DNA of 64,000 nt from positions 310,001-374,000 of the forward strand of contig CP111109.1 in the NCBI GenBank assembly GCA_026314275.1, written 5' to 3'. Below the pieces are notes generated by a model. The model searched no databases, was not told where the DNA came from, and was given only the letters and a program-made list of their open reading frames with translations. Of this stretch, positions 51,704-62,685 are shown in pieces; the first letter of the stretch is position 1, and the number at the start of each line of letters is the position of its first letter. This DNA is from JAGOEY01 sp017997515 (lineage in GTDB: Bacteria; Pseudomonadota; Gammaproteobacteria; Burkholderiales; Burkholderiaceae_C). A program made the position numbers and the translations under genes.

Positions 51704-54553
51704 ATGGCCAGAAAACAATGCGAAGTCTGCGGCCAGCCCGCCACGGTGCGGGTGGAAGCCAATCTCAATGGTCGCCACAGCACCATGCTGTTGTGTGACG
51801 ATCACTATCGCCAACTGGTGCGCCAGCAAAAGCGCACCGTCTCACCGCTGGAAGCCTTGTTCGGCTCGCGCAGCGGGCTGTTCGAAGACTTCCTTGGCAG
51901 CGACTTCTTCCGCATCGGTGACGACGCACCGTCCATGGCGGCCGATACCGACGAGGTCGTCGATGCCTCGTTCGGCGAACCCGCCCCGGCCGGTACGGGC
52001 ACCGCGCGCCGTCGCGGCAGTGGGCTCGCCAGCCGTATCAGCGAACAGTCCGAGGCCCTATTGCAGGAGGCCGCCCGACACGCTGCAGAGTTCGGGCGCG
52101 CCGAAGTCGATACCGAACACCTGCTGCTGGCGCTATCCGACAGCGACGTGGTCAAGACCATCCTGGGGCAGTTCAAGATCAAGGTCGATGACCTCAAGCG
52201 CCAGATCGAATCCGAAGCCAAGCGCGGCGATAAGCCGTTCGAGGGCGAGATCGGCGTGTCGCCCCGGGTCAAGGACGCGCTCAGCCGTGCTTTCGTGGCC
52301 TCCAACGAACTCGGCCACTCTTATGTCGGGCCGGAGCATTTCCTGATCGGGCTCGCCGAAGAAGGCGAAGGCTTGGCAGCCAACCTGCTGCGCCGCTACG
52401 GGCTCACGCCGCAGGCGCTGCGCCAGCAGGTGAGCAAGGTGGTCGGCAAAGGGGCCGAGGACGGCCGTGCCGAGACGCCGACCAATACGCCGGAACTCGA
52501 AAAGTATTCGCGCGACCTCACCAAGATGGCGCGCGAGGGCAAGCTCGATCCGGTCATCGGCCGCGCGCAGGAGATCGAGACGACCATCGAAGTGCTGGCC
52601 CGGCGCAAGAAGAACAACCCGGTGCTGATCGGCGAGCCCGGCGTCGGCAAGACCGCCATCGTCGAAGGGCTGGCGCAGCGCATGGTCGCCGGCGAAGTGC
52701 CCGAGACGCTGCGCGACAAGCGCCTGGTGGAACTCAACATCAATGCCATGGTGGCCGGCGCCAAGTACCGCGGCGAGTTCGAGGAGCGCGTGCAGAAGGT
52801 GCTCAAGGAAGTGACCGAGCACCAGGGTGAGCTGATTCTCTTCATCGACGAGGTGCACACCATCGTCGGTGCCGGCCAGGGTGGCGGCGAAGGCGGGCTG
52901 GACGTGGCCAACGTGTTCAAGCCGATGATGGCGCGCGGCGAACTGAACCTGATCGGCGCCACCACGCTCAACGAGTATCAGAAGTACATCGAGAAGGACG
53001 CCGCGCTGGAGCGTCGCTTCCAGCCGGTGATGGTGCCCGAGCCGACGGTGGCGCAGACCATGATGATCCTGCGCGGCCTGCGCGACACGTTCGAGGCGCA
53101 CCACAAGGTCAGCATCACCGAGGATGCGATCATCGCCGCCGCCGAGTTGTCGGACCGCTACATCACCGCGCGCTTTTTGCCGGACAAGGCCATCGACCTG
53201 CTCGACCAGGCTGCCGCACGCGTGAAGCTGTCGGCCACGGCCCGCCCGGTGGCGGTGCAGGAGCTGGAGTCCGAACTGCACCAGTTGCGGCGTGAGCAGG
53301 ACTACATGGCCTCGCGCAAGCAATACGACAAGGCCGCCGAGCTGGGCAAGCACATCGAGGCCAAAGAGGCCGAACTCAAGAAGCTTGTCGAGGAATGGGA
53401 ACGCGAGCGCGCCTCGGGCAGCGCCGAAGTCAAGGCCGAGCATGTCGCGCAGATCGTCTCGCGCCTGACCGGCATTCCGGTCAACGAGCTGACGGTGGAA
53501 GAACGCGAGAAGCTGCTGCATCTGGAGCAGCGGCTGCACGAGCGCCTGGTGGGCCAGGACGAAGCTGTGCGCGCGGTGGCCGATGCCGTGCGGTTGTCGC
53601 GCGCGGGCCTGCGCGAAGGCGGCAAGCCAGTGGCCACCTTCCTGTTCCTCGGGCCGACGGGTGTGGGCAAGACCGAACTCGCCAAGGCGCTGGCCGAGTC
53701 CATCTATGGCGATGAAGGTGCGCTGCTGCGCATCGACATGTCCGAGTACGGTGAACGCCATACCGTGGCACGCCTGGTGGGCGCGCCTCCGGGTTATGTC
53801 GGCTATGACGAGGGCGGCCAGCTGACCGAGAAGGTGCGTCGCAAGCCCTACAGCGTGTTGCTGCTGGACGAGATCGAGAAGGCTCACCCCGACGTCTACA
53901 ATATCCTGCTGCAGGTGTTCGACGACGGGCGGCTCACCGATGGCAAGGGCCGGGTGGTGGATTTCACCAATACCATCATCATCGCCACCTCGAACTTGGG
54001 CTCGGACATCATCCAGCGTCGGCTGAAGGCCCGTGGCGCCGCCGGCGAGGAATACGAGAAGACCAAGGGCGAGGTGATGGACGTGCTGCGCGGACACTTC
54101 CGCCCCGAGTTCCTCAACCGCATCGACGAGATCATCGTCTTCCATGCGCTGGGCAAGGAGGAGATCCGCCATATCGTCGGCCTGCAGCTCGATCGTGTGG
54201 CCCGCAACGCCGCCAGCCAGGGCGTGACGCTGACCTTCGATCAGACCTTGATCGACCACTTCGCGGAGGAAGGCTACAAACCCGAGTTCGGCGCGCGCGA
54301 GCTCAAGCGGCTGATCCGCAGCGAGCTGGAAACTGCTCTGGCGCGCGAGATGCTGGGTGGCGGTATCGGCAAGGCCGATCACGCCAGCGCCCGCTGGGAC
54401 GACAAGGCCGAACGGGTGGTCTTCGAGCGCCAGGAGCCACCCGCGAAGCCGGCCGAGCCTGAGAAGCCCGATGCCGCGAACGCGGCCGAGACGCCGCCTA
54501 GCGACGAGAGCAAGCCTGCGCGCAAGAAGAAGTCAGCGGGCGGCGAATCTTGA
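51704..54553 (+). CDS. clpK: Stand-alone disaggregase ClpG (ClpK)
   Basis: 949 residues. N-terminal Cys-rich zinc element (CEVCGQPATV and a later LLCDDHY), a Clp-N repeat domain (about 120-260), AAA-1 (GEPGVGKT near 311), a short middle domain, AAA-2 (GPTGVGKT near 650) and a Lys-rich tail. Between the AAA-2 sensor and the arginine finger no IGL/IGF tripeptide is seen, so docking to ClpP is not expected. ClpG proteins solubilise aggregates without DnaK and give marked heat resistance. It follows hsp20 with 98 bases between. Confidence 0.95.
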   Translation: MARKQCEVCGQPATVRVEANLNGRHSTMLLCDDHYRQLVRQQKRTVSPLEALFGSRSGLFEDFLGSDFFRIGDDAPSMAADTDEVVDASFGEPAPAGTGTARRRGSGLASRISEQSEALLQEAARHAAEFGRAEVDTEHLLLALSDSDVVKTILGQFKIKVDDLKRQIESEAKRGDKPFEGEIGVSPRVKDALSRAFVASNELGHSYVGPEHFLIGLAEEGEGLAANLLRRYGLTPQALRQQVSKVVGKGAEDGRAETPTNTPELEKYSRDLTKMAREGKLDPVIGRAQEIETTIEVLARRKKNNPVLIGEPGVGKTAIVEGLAQRMVAGEVPETLRDKRLVELNINAMVAGAKYRGEFEERVQKVLKEVTEHQGELILFIDEVHTIVGAGQGGGEGGLDVANVFKPMMARGELNLIGATTLNEYQKYIEKDAALERRFQPVMVPEPTVAQTMMILRGLRDTFEAHHKVSITEDAIIAAAELSDRYITARFLPDKAIDLLDQAAARVKLSATARPVAVQELESELHQLRREQDYMASRKQYDKAAELGKHIEAKEAELKKLVEEWERERASGSAEVKAEHVAQIVSRLTGIPVNELTVEEREKLLHLEQRLHERLVGQDEAVRAVADAVRLSRAGLREGGKPVATFLFLGPTGVGKTELAKALAESIYGDEGALLRIDMSEYGERHTVARLVGAPPGYVGYDEGGQLTEKVRRKPYSVLLLDEIEKAHPDVYNILLQVFDDGRLTDGKGRVVDFTNTIIIATSNLGSDIIQRRLKARGAAGEEYEKTKGEVMDVLRGHFRPEFLNRIDEIIVFHALGKEEIRHIVGLQLDRVARNAASQGVTLTFDQTLIDHFAEEGYKPEFGARELKRLIRSELETALAREMLGGGIGKADHASARWDDKAERVVFERQEPPAKPAEPEKPDAANAAETPPSDESKPARKKKSAGGES

Positions 54554-54569
54554 GCGATGGGAGGCTGTC

Positions 54570-56000
54570 GTGTCCGACCCCAACGGGCTGACATGGGCAG
54601 CCACCCTCGTGTCGCTGGCGGTCGCTATCCCCACAGCGGGGCACGCGGTCATCTACAAGCGTGACCCTCGATCGGCCACGCTGTGGGTGCTGCTGATCGC
54701 GCTGTTGCCGCTGGGCGGTTCGCTGCTGTATGGGCTGTTCGGCATCAACCGTTACGAGCGGCGGGCGCGGCGGCTGTTTCCGGGGGCAGATCCTGCTGTT
54801 CGGCAGGACCTCTCGCCCACGATGCCCGGGGCTGTATCGCCGCCACTTGCCGGTCTGGCCCACCTGGTGGGACGCGCCACCGGCCAGTCGCTGACCGGCG
54901 GCAACCGCATCGAGCCGCTTGTCGATGGCGAGCAGGCCTACCCGGCCATGCTCGATACCATCGAATCGGCGCGGAACAGCGTTGCCTTGGCCTCGTACAT
55001 CTTCGACAGCCAAGGCATTGGGGCGCAGTTCGTCGATGCGCTGCGCCGGGCTCATGAGCGCGGCGTGCAAGTGCGGGTGCTGATCGACGACGTCTATGCC
55101 CGCTGGTCGCCCCGCAGCGCCTACCGCGCCTTGCAACGCGCCGGCGTTCCGGCAGCTACGTTCAACCCGACGTTGATTCCCGCGCGCCTGCATGCCGCGC
55201 ATCTGCGCAATCACCGCAAGCTGCTGGTGATCGATGGCGAGACAGGTTTCACTGGTGGCATGAACATCTGCAGCCCGTATTGGCGGCCCGATGCGCCGGG
55301 CCAGGCCTGTCACGATCTGCACTTTCGTCTGCGCGGGCCAGTGGTTGCGCATCTGATGCGGTGCTTCACCGATGATTGGTGCGATACCACGGGCGAGCGG
55401 CTCAGCGAGGGTTTCTGGGGCGAATCGCCCGCAACGGCTGATGAACAAGGAAACTCTTGGGCGCGCGGCATCGAGGCCGGTCCCGATGAGGCCCTGGACA
55501 GGATGCGCTGGACCTTCATGGGCGCTTTGAGCGCGGCGAAGCATTCGGTGCGCATCTGGACACCTTACTTCGTGCCCGATCAGCCGATGATCGCGGCGCT
55601 GAGCACGGCCGCGTTGCGCGGCGTGCGCGTCGAGGTGCTGACGCCCGCAAACGGCGACCATCCCACGGTGCAATGGGCCGCGCGCGCCCACTACTGGCAG
55701 GTGCTGGAGCACGGTGTACGCATCTTCGAACGGCCTGGCCCGTTCGACCACAGCAAGCTGATGCTGATAGACGGCCAGTGGTGCTGCCTGGGTTCGGCCA
55801 ATTGGGATGCGCGCAGCCTGCGCCTCAACTTCGAGTTCAATGTGGAGGTGTACGACACCGCGCTGTCTACGCGGCTGGAATCCCTTTTTGATGCCGCTCG
55901 TGATGCGTCGGGCGAGATATCGGCGAAGGCGTTGCGCGCCCGCCCGCTGGCCATCCGCTTGCGCGACGGGGTGGCCCGTCTGTTCACCCCCATTCTCTAG
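54570..56000 (+). CDS. cls: Cardiolipin-synthase-like phospholipase D family protein
   Basis: 476 residues from a GTG with GGGAGG upstream. Two N-terminal membrane helices (about 8-25, 35-55) are followed by two PLD domains, each with an HxKxxxxD motif (NHRKLLVIDG, DHSKLMLIDG). Likely makes cardiolipin from phosphatidylglycerol, changing membrane order under heat or acid. It is only 16 bases after clpK. Confidence 0.88.
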   Translation: MSDPNGLTWAATLVSLAVAIPTAGHAVIYKRDPRSATLWVLLIALLPLGGSLLYGLFGINRYERRARRLFPGADPAVRQDLSPTMPGAVSPPLAGLAHLVGRATGQSLTGGNRIEPLVDGEQAYPAMLDTIESARNSVALASYIFDSQGIGAQFVDALRRAHERGVQVRVLIDDVYARWSPRSAYRALQRAGVPAATFNPTLIPARLHAAHLRNHRKLLVIDGETGFTGGMNICSPYWRPDAPGQACHDLHFRLRGPVVAHLMRCFTDDWCDTTGERLSEGFWGESPATADEQGNSWARGIEAGPDEALDRMRWTFMGALSAAKHSVRIWTPYFVPDQPMIAALSTAALRGVRVEVLTPANGDHPTVQWAARAHYWQVLEHGVRIFERPGPFDHSKLMLIDGQWCCLGSANWDARSLRLNFEFNVEVYDTALSTRLESLFDAARDASGEISAKALRARPLAIRLRDGVARLFTPIL

Positions 56001-56027
56001 CGGCACGACTTGCGAGGAACATTGCCC

Positions 56028-57845
<1,818 letters not shown>

Positions 57846-57932
57846 AAACAGTAGTAGGTGCCATTCAGAGTAAGCCGGCGGCTCTGTTCGGTGCGTCATC
57901 CAAGTCGCCGGCATTGTTCAAGGAGAACCGAT

Positions 57933-58391
57933 ATGTCTGCATTGACTCCGTGGGACCCCTTCCGGGAACTGGATGAATTGCAAAACCGCCTGGCGACGAT
58001 GTTCGAACGAATACCCCAGCGACAGGGCGCCCGTACCGGCAACGAAGCCATGACCACGGCGGACTGGGCACCAATGGCGGACATCAGCGAGGATGAGAAC
58101 GCATTCCTCCTCAAGCTGGATCTGCCGGAGGTCCCCAAGGATGCCGTGCGCGTCAGCGCGGAAAACGGTGTGCTCACCATCAGCGGCGAGCGCAAACTGG
58201 AAAAAGAGGAGCAGGGCAAGAAGTTCCACCGCATCGAACGTGCGTATGGCCGCTTTGTGCGCAGCTTTGTCTTGCCTGACAACGTTGATCCGACCAAGGT
58301 GACGGCTTCCATGAAAGACGGCGTGCTGGAAGTGCGGCTTGTCAAGGCCGAGCAAGCCAAACCGAAACAGATTGAAATCTCAGTCAACTAA
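57933..58391 (+). CDS. Second small heat-shock protein Hsp20
   Basis: 152 residues. N-terminal arm of only 45 residues (MSALTPWDPFRELDELQNRL) and an alpha-crystallin domain (WAPMADISEDENAFLLKLDL, ENGVLTISGERKLEKEEQGK). It is distinct from the first Hsp20 (shorter arm, different C-terminus), suggesting a separate client range or mixed assemblies. AAGGAGAACC precedes the start. Located between ftsH and yfdX1. Confidence 0.92.
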   Translation: MSALTPWDPFRELDELQNRLATMFERIPQRQGARTGNEAMTTADWAPMADISEDENAFLLKLDLPEVPKDAVRVSAENGVLTISGERKLEKEEQGKKFHRIERAYGRFVRSFVLPDNVDPTKVTASMKDGVLEVRLVKAEQAKPKQIEISVN

Positions 58392-58413
58392 CTTTAATTA
58401 GGAGCCCAAGATC

Positions 58414-59328
58414 ATGAATATCAAACAGCCACAATACACCTTCTCCGCACTTGCCCTGGCGGTCGTCGTCGGACTGAGCGGACCGGCTCAGGCCCAATCG
58501 GCGGCAGGTTCTAGCCCAGGTGCTGCAGCACCCTCTGCCGCATCCAAGGCGGCGCAGCCACAGGTAGATGACAAGGCCGCCCGGGAAGCCGAAAAAAAGC
58601 GTGCTGAGCTCACTCAGGACGCCATCACGGCGCTCACCAAGACCCAGGAGGCTTTGACACTCCTTGATGCAAAGAAGACCAAGGAGGCGCTCGCTGCGCT
58701 GGAACTGGCCAGCGGAAAGCTGGAACTGGTATTGGCACGCGACGCCAAACTTGCTTTGGCGCCGGTCGGTGTACGCGTCATCACCCACGATATCCACGCC
58801 AACGTGGAATCGGTGAAGAAGGCGGTCAAGTTGTCTCGGGAGTTGTTGGGTGATGGCGAGGTGCAAAAGGCCCGGCCCATCGTCGCCAATCTGGCCAGCG
58901 AAATCGTGATCGAAACCGGCAACCTGCCGATGGCAACGTACCCGGCAGCGATGAAGTCGGCCGCACGGCTCATCGACAGCGGCAAGATCGACGACGCCAA
59001 GGCGGAACTCGCCCGAGCACTGAACACGCTGGTGGTGACCTCGGTCGCCTTTCCTCTGCCCGTGCTACGGGCTGAAGCCGCGATGGCAAAAGCTGAAAAG
59101 CTGGCCGAGACCGACAAGCGCGATGCCAAGCAGAACGAGGAGCTCAGCACCTTGCTGTCGTCCGTGCGCACGGAGATCGAGATGGCGCAGATCCTGGGTT
59201 ATGGCAAGAAGGCGGATTTCAAACCCATCTTCGATCATGTGAAGTCCATTGAGCAAAAGTCGGCTGGTGGCAAAAGCGGCAAGGGATGGTTCGACGAGTT
59301 GAAGACGCGCCTCCAAAAGCTGTTTTGA
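58414..59328 (+). CDS. yfdX1: Exported YfdX-family protein (YfdX1)
   Basis: 304 residues. Signal peptide ends at AQA-Q (residue about 28), then a Pro/Ala linker and a helical YfdX domain (about 55-290: TQEALTLLDAKKTKEALAAL, ELVLARDAKLALAPVGVRVI). YfdX proteins are periplasmic and acid-inducible in enterics. The following gene is a paralogue without a signal peptide. GGAGCCC precedes the start. Confidence 0.9.
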   Translation: MNIKQPQYTFSALALAVVVGLSGPAQAQSAAGSSPGAAAPSAASKAAQPQVDDKAAREAEKKRAELTQDAITALTKTQEALTLLDAKKTKEALAALELASGKLELVLARDAKLALAPVGVRVITHDIHANVESVKKAVKLSRELLGDGEVQKARPIVANLASEIVIETGNLPMATYPAAMKSAARLIDSGKIDDAKAELARALNTLVVTSVAFPLPVLRAEAAMAKAEKLAETDKRDAKQNEELSTLLSSVRTEIEMAQILGYGKKADFKPIFDHVKSIEQKSAGGKSGKGWFDELKTRLQKLF

Positions 59329-59430
59329 GGTGATGAAGGGGCCGACTGTTCGGTCGGTCAGTCTCGCGATGTTCGCAGTCAGCCCCAATAGATTCGCCTA
59401 TTTTCACTAACTCACACGAGGTATATCACC

Positions 59431-60318
59431 ATGAATGAGCAAACATCGAATCCCAATGCGACGAACAAAGAAATAAACGAACAGGCCGCGGTAAGCAGCC
59501 TTCCTGTCAGTCCAGAGGCCAAGGCTGAAGTCGTCACGGAGGTACAGCCTGAGGTTCATAAGGAAACGGACTCGCAGGCGGCAGACAAACGTAAACAAGT
59601 CCTCGATGAGGCCTTCTCGGCCTTGGCGCTGACCAAATCAGCGCTGGCCGCACTTGACGGCAAGGACGCTGCACGCGCATTGGCAACGCTGGCCGAAGTG
59701 ACGGGAAAGCTGGAGCTGATCGTTGCGCGCGAACCCACGCTCGCCCTGGCCCCCGTTGATGTGCGCACCATCGTGCACGACTTGTTCGCCAACACGGAAA
59801 CCATTGAGGCGATGACCGACGAGGCGCTGGATGCCCTCAAACATGGCGAGGTGCAACAGGCACGTCACGTGCTGGCTTTGCTGGCCAGTGAAATCGTGAT
59901 CGCGGTCACCAACATCCCTCTGGCGTCCTATCCCGCAGCCGTGAAGGCAGTCGTGCCGCTGATCGATCAGGGCAAGATCGAAGAAGCCAAAGCCGCGCTG
60001 CAGTCAGCGCTCAGCACGCTGGTCGAGGAGCGCAGCGTGCTTCCGCTGCCCGTCCTGCGTGCGAAGCTGCTCCTGAAGCGCGCCGAGACCTTGGTAGAAG
60101 ATGGTCAGCGGAGCGAAGCGTCCAATGAGCGCCTGGAGACATTATTGAACGAAGCGCGGCAGCAGTTGGAAATGGCAGAACTGCTGGGCTATGGAAAGAA
60201 GAAGGACTTTGAGCCCCTGTATGCTGAACTCAAGAAAGTCAAGCAAAAGACGGCTGGGGGAGGCGGCGGAAAAGGCTGGCTCGATGAAATCAAGGCAAAA
60301 CTGTCCAAGTTGTTCTGA
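59431..60318 (+). CDS. yfdX2: Second YfdX-family protein, probably cytosolic (YfdX2)
   Basis: 295 residues. The YfdX domain resembles its neighbour (SALAALDGKDAARALATLAE, GKLELIVAREPTLALAPVDV, KGWLDEIKAKLSKLF at the end, as in YfdX1 KGWFDELKTRLQKLF). The N-terminus is polar (MNEQTSNPNATNKEINEQAA) with no signal peptide, so the product should remain in the cytosol. A strong terminator follows. Confidence 0.88.
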   Translation: MNEQTSNPNATNKEINEQAAVSSLPVSPEAKAEVVTEVQPEVHKETDSQAADKRKQVLDEAFSALALTKSALAALDGKDAARALATLAEVTGKLELIVAREPTLALAPVDVRTIVHDLFANTETIEAMTDEALDALKHGEVQQARHVLALLASEIVIAVTNIPLASYPAAVKAVVPLIDQGKIEEAKAALQSALSTLVEERSVLPLPVLRAKLLLKRAETLVEDGQRSEASNERLETLLNEARQQLEMAELLGYGKKKDFEPLYAELKKVKQKTAGGGGGKGWLDEIKAKLSKLF

Positions 60319-60337
60319 AACCGCTGGATAGGGCCTA

Positions 60338-60368
60338 AGAGGGGCGCGTCGCGCCCCTCTCTTGTCCC
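60338..60368 (+). terminator. Hairpin terminator after yfdX2
   Basis: AGAGGGGCGC-GTC-GCGCCCCTCT followed by CTTGTCC. The U-tract is weak, but the stem is 10 bp. It may reduce read-through into hdeD and the following genes. Confidence 0.55.
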
Positions 60369-60415
60369 ATGAGTGTTTGATTTTTTATTTTGTATAGATC
60401 TTTAGGAGATATTGC

Positions 60416-61027
60416 ATGAACACAGACACCATCGCTAATTCCAATGCGGATGACCCCACCAAAGCACTGTGTTCGCTGAGCCAAAATTGGTGGCTTTTTG
60501 TGCTGCGCGGTGTCTTGGCATTGATTTTTGCAGCCCTTGCGTTCTGGATGCCACAATCGGCTCTGTTGGCCATGACCATCATGTTCGGCGCATTTTCCTT
60601 GGTCAATGGCGCTTTCAACTTGGTTGCAGCGGTGCGCCATATCCAGAAAAAAGAGCGCTGGGGCTGGCTGCTGTTCAGCGGCATTGTCGGCATACTTACG
60701 GGCGTCGTCGTCCTGGTTGCTCCTTGGGTCGCCACGATAGTCTTGGCTTCTTTTTTATGGGCTAGCGTGGGGTTCTGGGCGATTTTCACCGGTGTGCTGG
60801 AGATATCCGCCGCCGTTCGGCTGCGTCAAGAAATCAAGGGTGAAATTTGGCTTGCCTTCAGTGGACTGCTCTCGATTGTCCTTGGCGCTATCGTCTTGTG
60901 GATATTTTTTTCCCGTCCGGTCGAGTCATTCCTGGCCGCAGGCTGGCTGTTGGGCTTCTATGCGGCAGTCTATGGTGTCACGCTTTTGTTCTTGAGTTGG
61001 CGTCTTCGCAAAACGCGCCAGGTATAA
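60416..61027 (+). CDS. hdeD: HdeD-family acid-resistance membrane protein
   Basis: 203 residues with six predicted membrane helices (NWWLFVLRGVLALIFAALAF, then ALLAMTIMFGAFSLVNGAFN, and four more), the HdeD repeat. HdeD helps survival in acid at high cell density in E. coli. It has lower GC than the genes before it and sits after a terminator-like hairpin, so it may start a second transcript. AGGAGATATTGC precedes the ATG. Confidence 0.9.
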   Translation: MNTDTIANSNADDPTKALCSLSQNWWLFVLRGVLALIFAALAFWMPQSALLAMTIMFGAFSLVNGAFNLVAAVRHIQKKERWGWLLFSGIVGILTGVVVLVAPWVATIVLASFLWASVGFWAIFTGVLEISAAVRLRQEIKGEIWLAFSGLLSIVLGAIVLWIFFSRPVESFLAAGWLLGFYAAVYGVTLLFLSWRLRKTRQV

Positions 61028-61106
61028 GAGCAGGTCAAACTAAATTCTATGGACATGAGCATTTTCGGTTCGTGCCTCCATAGGAATGACATCAAAGGAG
61101 TCATGC

Positions 61107-62252
61107 ATGCAGATTCAATATAGCTATCGAGCTGTCGACAAAGAGTTTCATGAACCTTGGCAGAGAGCTTTGGGAAATGCGGTCGAGCACGCCCTCAAGC
61201 CATTGCTCGACAAACACACTAAAGATTCAGTTCGACTTCAAATCGTCCTTGATCGCGACAAGACCAAGCGGCAATTTCTGGCCAGTGGCTATATGCACCT
61301 GCCCGGCAAAAAGACTGTCAGCGTTACTGCATCACATGACGAGCTGACGCCCCTCGCGCAGATGCTCGCACAGTCGTTGTTCCGTCAGGCCAAGAAGCAT
61401 TTTGACCGGCTGCATGCTCAGGATCAAATCAAGCGCAAAGCACGACGCGAGCGCTTGCGCGAGCTCAAGGTGCGGATTGCCGCAAAACCCGCGTCAGCCG
61501 CCCATGAGGCCAAAGAGACCCGAATGCCTCTACTGTCGAAACTTGAGGCTGTCGCAAGGCGTGAGCTGGCTTATCTGCGTGCCGTCGGCGATTTACCGCG
61601 CGATTATCCGACGCTGCGCGACGTGGTGGATGAAGCGATTGTCCAAGCTGAGGTGGAATGGCAATCCGTGCCGGAAGAAAAAGCGGCTTACATCGGTCTT
61701 CTGAAGCATCTGTTCGCCGTCCTGGATAACGAAGTGGCAAACAGCCGGCAATTTGGCGAATTCGTTTCTCTGGACGCGCCGGTCGAAGCGGATGCCCAGG
61801 ACGTCGCCGAGGCCATGGTGGAAGAGGAAGTCTTCGAATTTTATCAGCCCGATGACACACTCAGGCTGGCCGATATCATCGCTGACAGTCAGCATCCCGA
61901 TGCCGCAACGATCGCGGAACAGGAGGAGCTAGTTGATCGGTCGAGCGAGTTCGCTTTTGCATTCGACCTGCTGAAGGACATGCCGCGTTTGTGGCGGCGC
62001 ATTTTTCTGCTTATCCGTGTGGACGGGCTGGATGCCAGCAGCGTCTCTGAAATCCTGCTGATTCCTAGTAAGGAAGATACTGTCCAAAGGTGGCTCATGC
62101 AGGCCGAAGCGTTCATCGCTGCTCATTTGGAAGAGGCCGGAGTAAGCAAAGACGGGAACGATTGGCTCCAAGGCGTTGATTGGTCGGCATTGTCTGTGAC
62201 CCGAAGCGCGGCAGCCTCACCGTGGTCCAAGGAGGCGAACCATGAAGAATGA
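61107..62252 (+). CDS. Hibernation-factor-like N-terminus fused to a sigma-70-like domain
   Basis: 381 residues, no obvious single-family match. Residues 1-125 look like the HPF/RaiA fold (MQIQYSYRAVDKEF, VRLQIVLDRDKTKRQFLASG, YMHLPGKKTVSVTASHDELT, then a basic helix). Residues about 145-340 resemble a sigma factor: RRELAYLRAVGDLPRDYPTL and, near the C-terminus, region 4-like LKDMPRLWRRIFLLIRVDGL and SSVSEILLIPSKEDTVQRWL. AAAGGAG precedes the ATG. Its last codons overlap the thioredoxin start. A role linking ribosome hibernation to transcription is inference. Confidence 0.65.
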   Translation: MQIQYSYRAVDKEFHEPWQRALGNAVEHALKPLLDKHTKDSVRLQIVLDRDKTKRQFLASGYMHLPGKKTVSVTASHDELTPLAQMLAQSLFRQAKKHFDRLHAQDQIKRKARRERLRELKVRIAAKPASAAHEAKETRMPLLSKLEAVARRELAYLRAVGDLPRDYPTLRDVVDEAIVQAEVEWQSVPEEKAAYIGLLKHLFAVLDNEVANSRQFGEFVSLDAPVEADAQDVAEAMVEEEVFEFYQPDDTLRLADIIADSQHPDAATIAEQEELVDRSSEFAFAFDLLKDMPRLWRRIFLLIRVDGLDASSVSEILLIPSKEDTVQRWLMQAEAFIAAHLEEAGVSKDGNDWLQGVDWSALSVTRSAAASPWSKEANHEE

Positions 62253-62682
62253 TCTTCACCTCGTCTGTCCGCATTGCCAGTCCATCAACCGCGTACCGAC
62301 TGCGAAGCTATCGGAACATCCCAACTGCGGCCGCTGCCAGCAGCCCTTGTTCACGGGCGAACCCATCGAGTTGACCACGGCGACGTTCTCGCGCCACGTG
62401 GAGCGCAGCGACCTGCCACTGTTGGTCGATTTCTGGGCACCTTGGTGCGGGCCGTGCAAGATGATGGCGCCACAGTTCCAGCAAGCGGCGCGCCAGCTCG
62501 AACCCAGGGTCAGGCTGGCCAAGGTCAATACCGAGGCAGAACCCCACCTGGCCGCGCAGTTCGGCATCCGCAGCATTCCGACACTCGCCCTGTTCCAGGG
62601 TGGGCGGGAGATCGCCCGTCAGGCCGGCGCCATGGGCGCGCAGGACATCGTGCGCTGGGTATCGGCACAGCTTGGGCGCTGA
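62242..62682 (+). CDS. trxC: Thioredoxin 2 (TrxC-like)
   Basis: 146 residues. An N-terminal zinc element with two CxxC motifs (VCPHCQSINR, NCGRCQQ), then a thioredoxin domain with active site FWAPWCGPCKMMAP. The zinc form is typical of Trx2, which is induced under oxidative stress and is resistant to heat. It overlaps the preceding gene by 11 bases and is followed three bases later by kefB. Confidence 0.93.
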   Translation: MKNDLHLVCPHCQSINRVPTAKLSEHPNCGRCQQPLFTGEPIELTTATFSRHVERSDLPLLVDFWAPWCGPCKMMAPQFQQAARQLEPRVRLAKVNTEAEPHLAAQFGIRSIPTLALFQGGREIARQAGAMGAQDIVRWVSAQLGR

Positions 62683-62685
62683 CCG

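Noticed and set aside
52133..54382. 749-codon frame antisense to clpK
   Set aside because: Long only because of codon bias and high GC on the other strand; composition is shadow-like, and clpK is clearly the coding strand.
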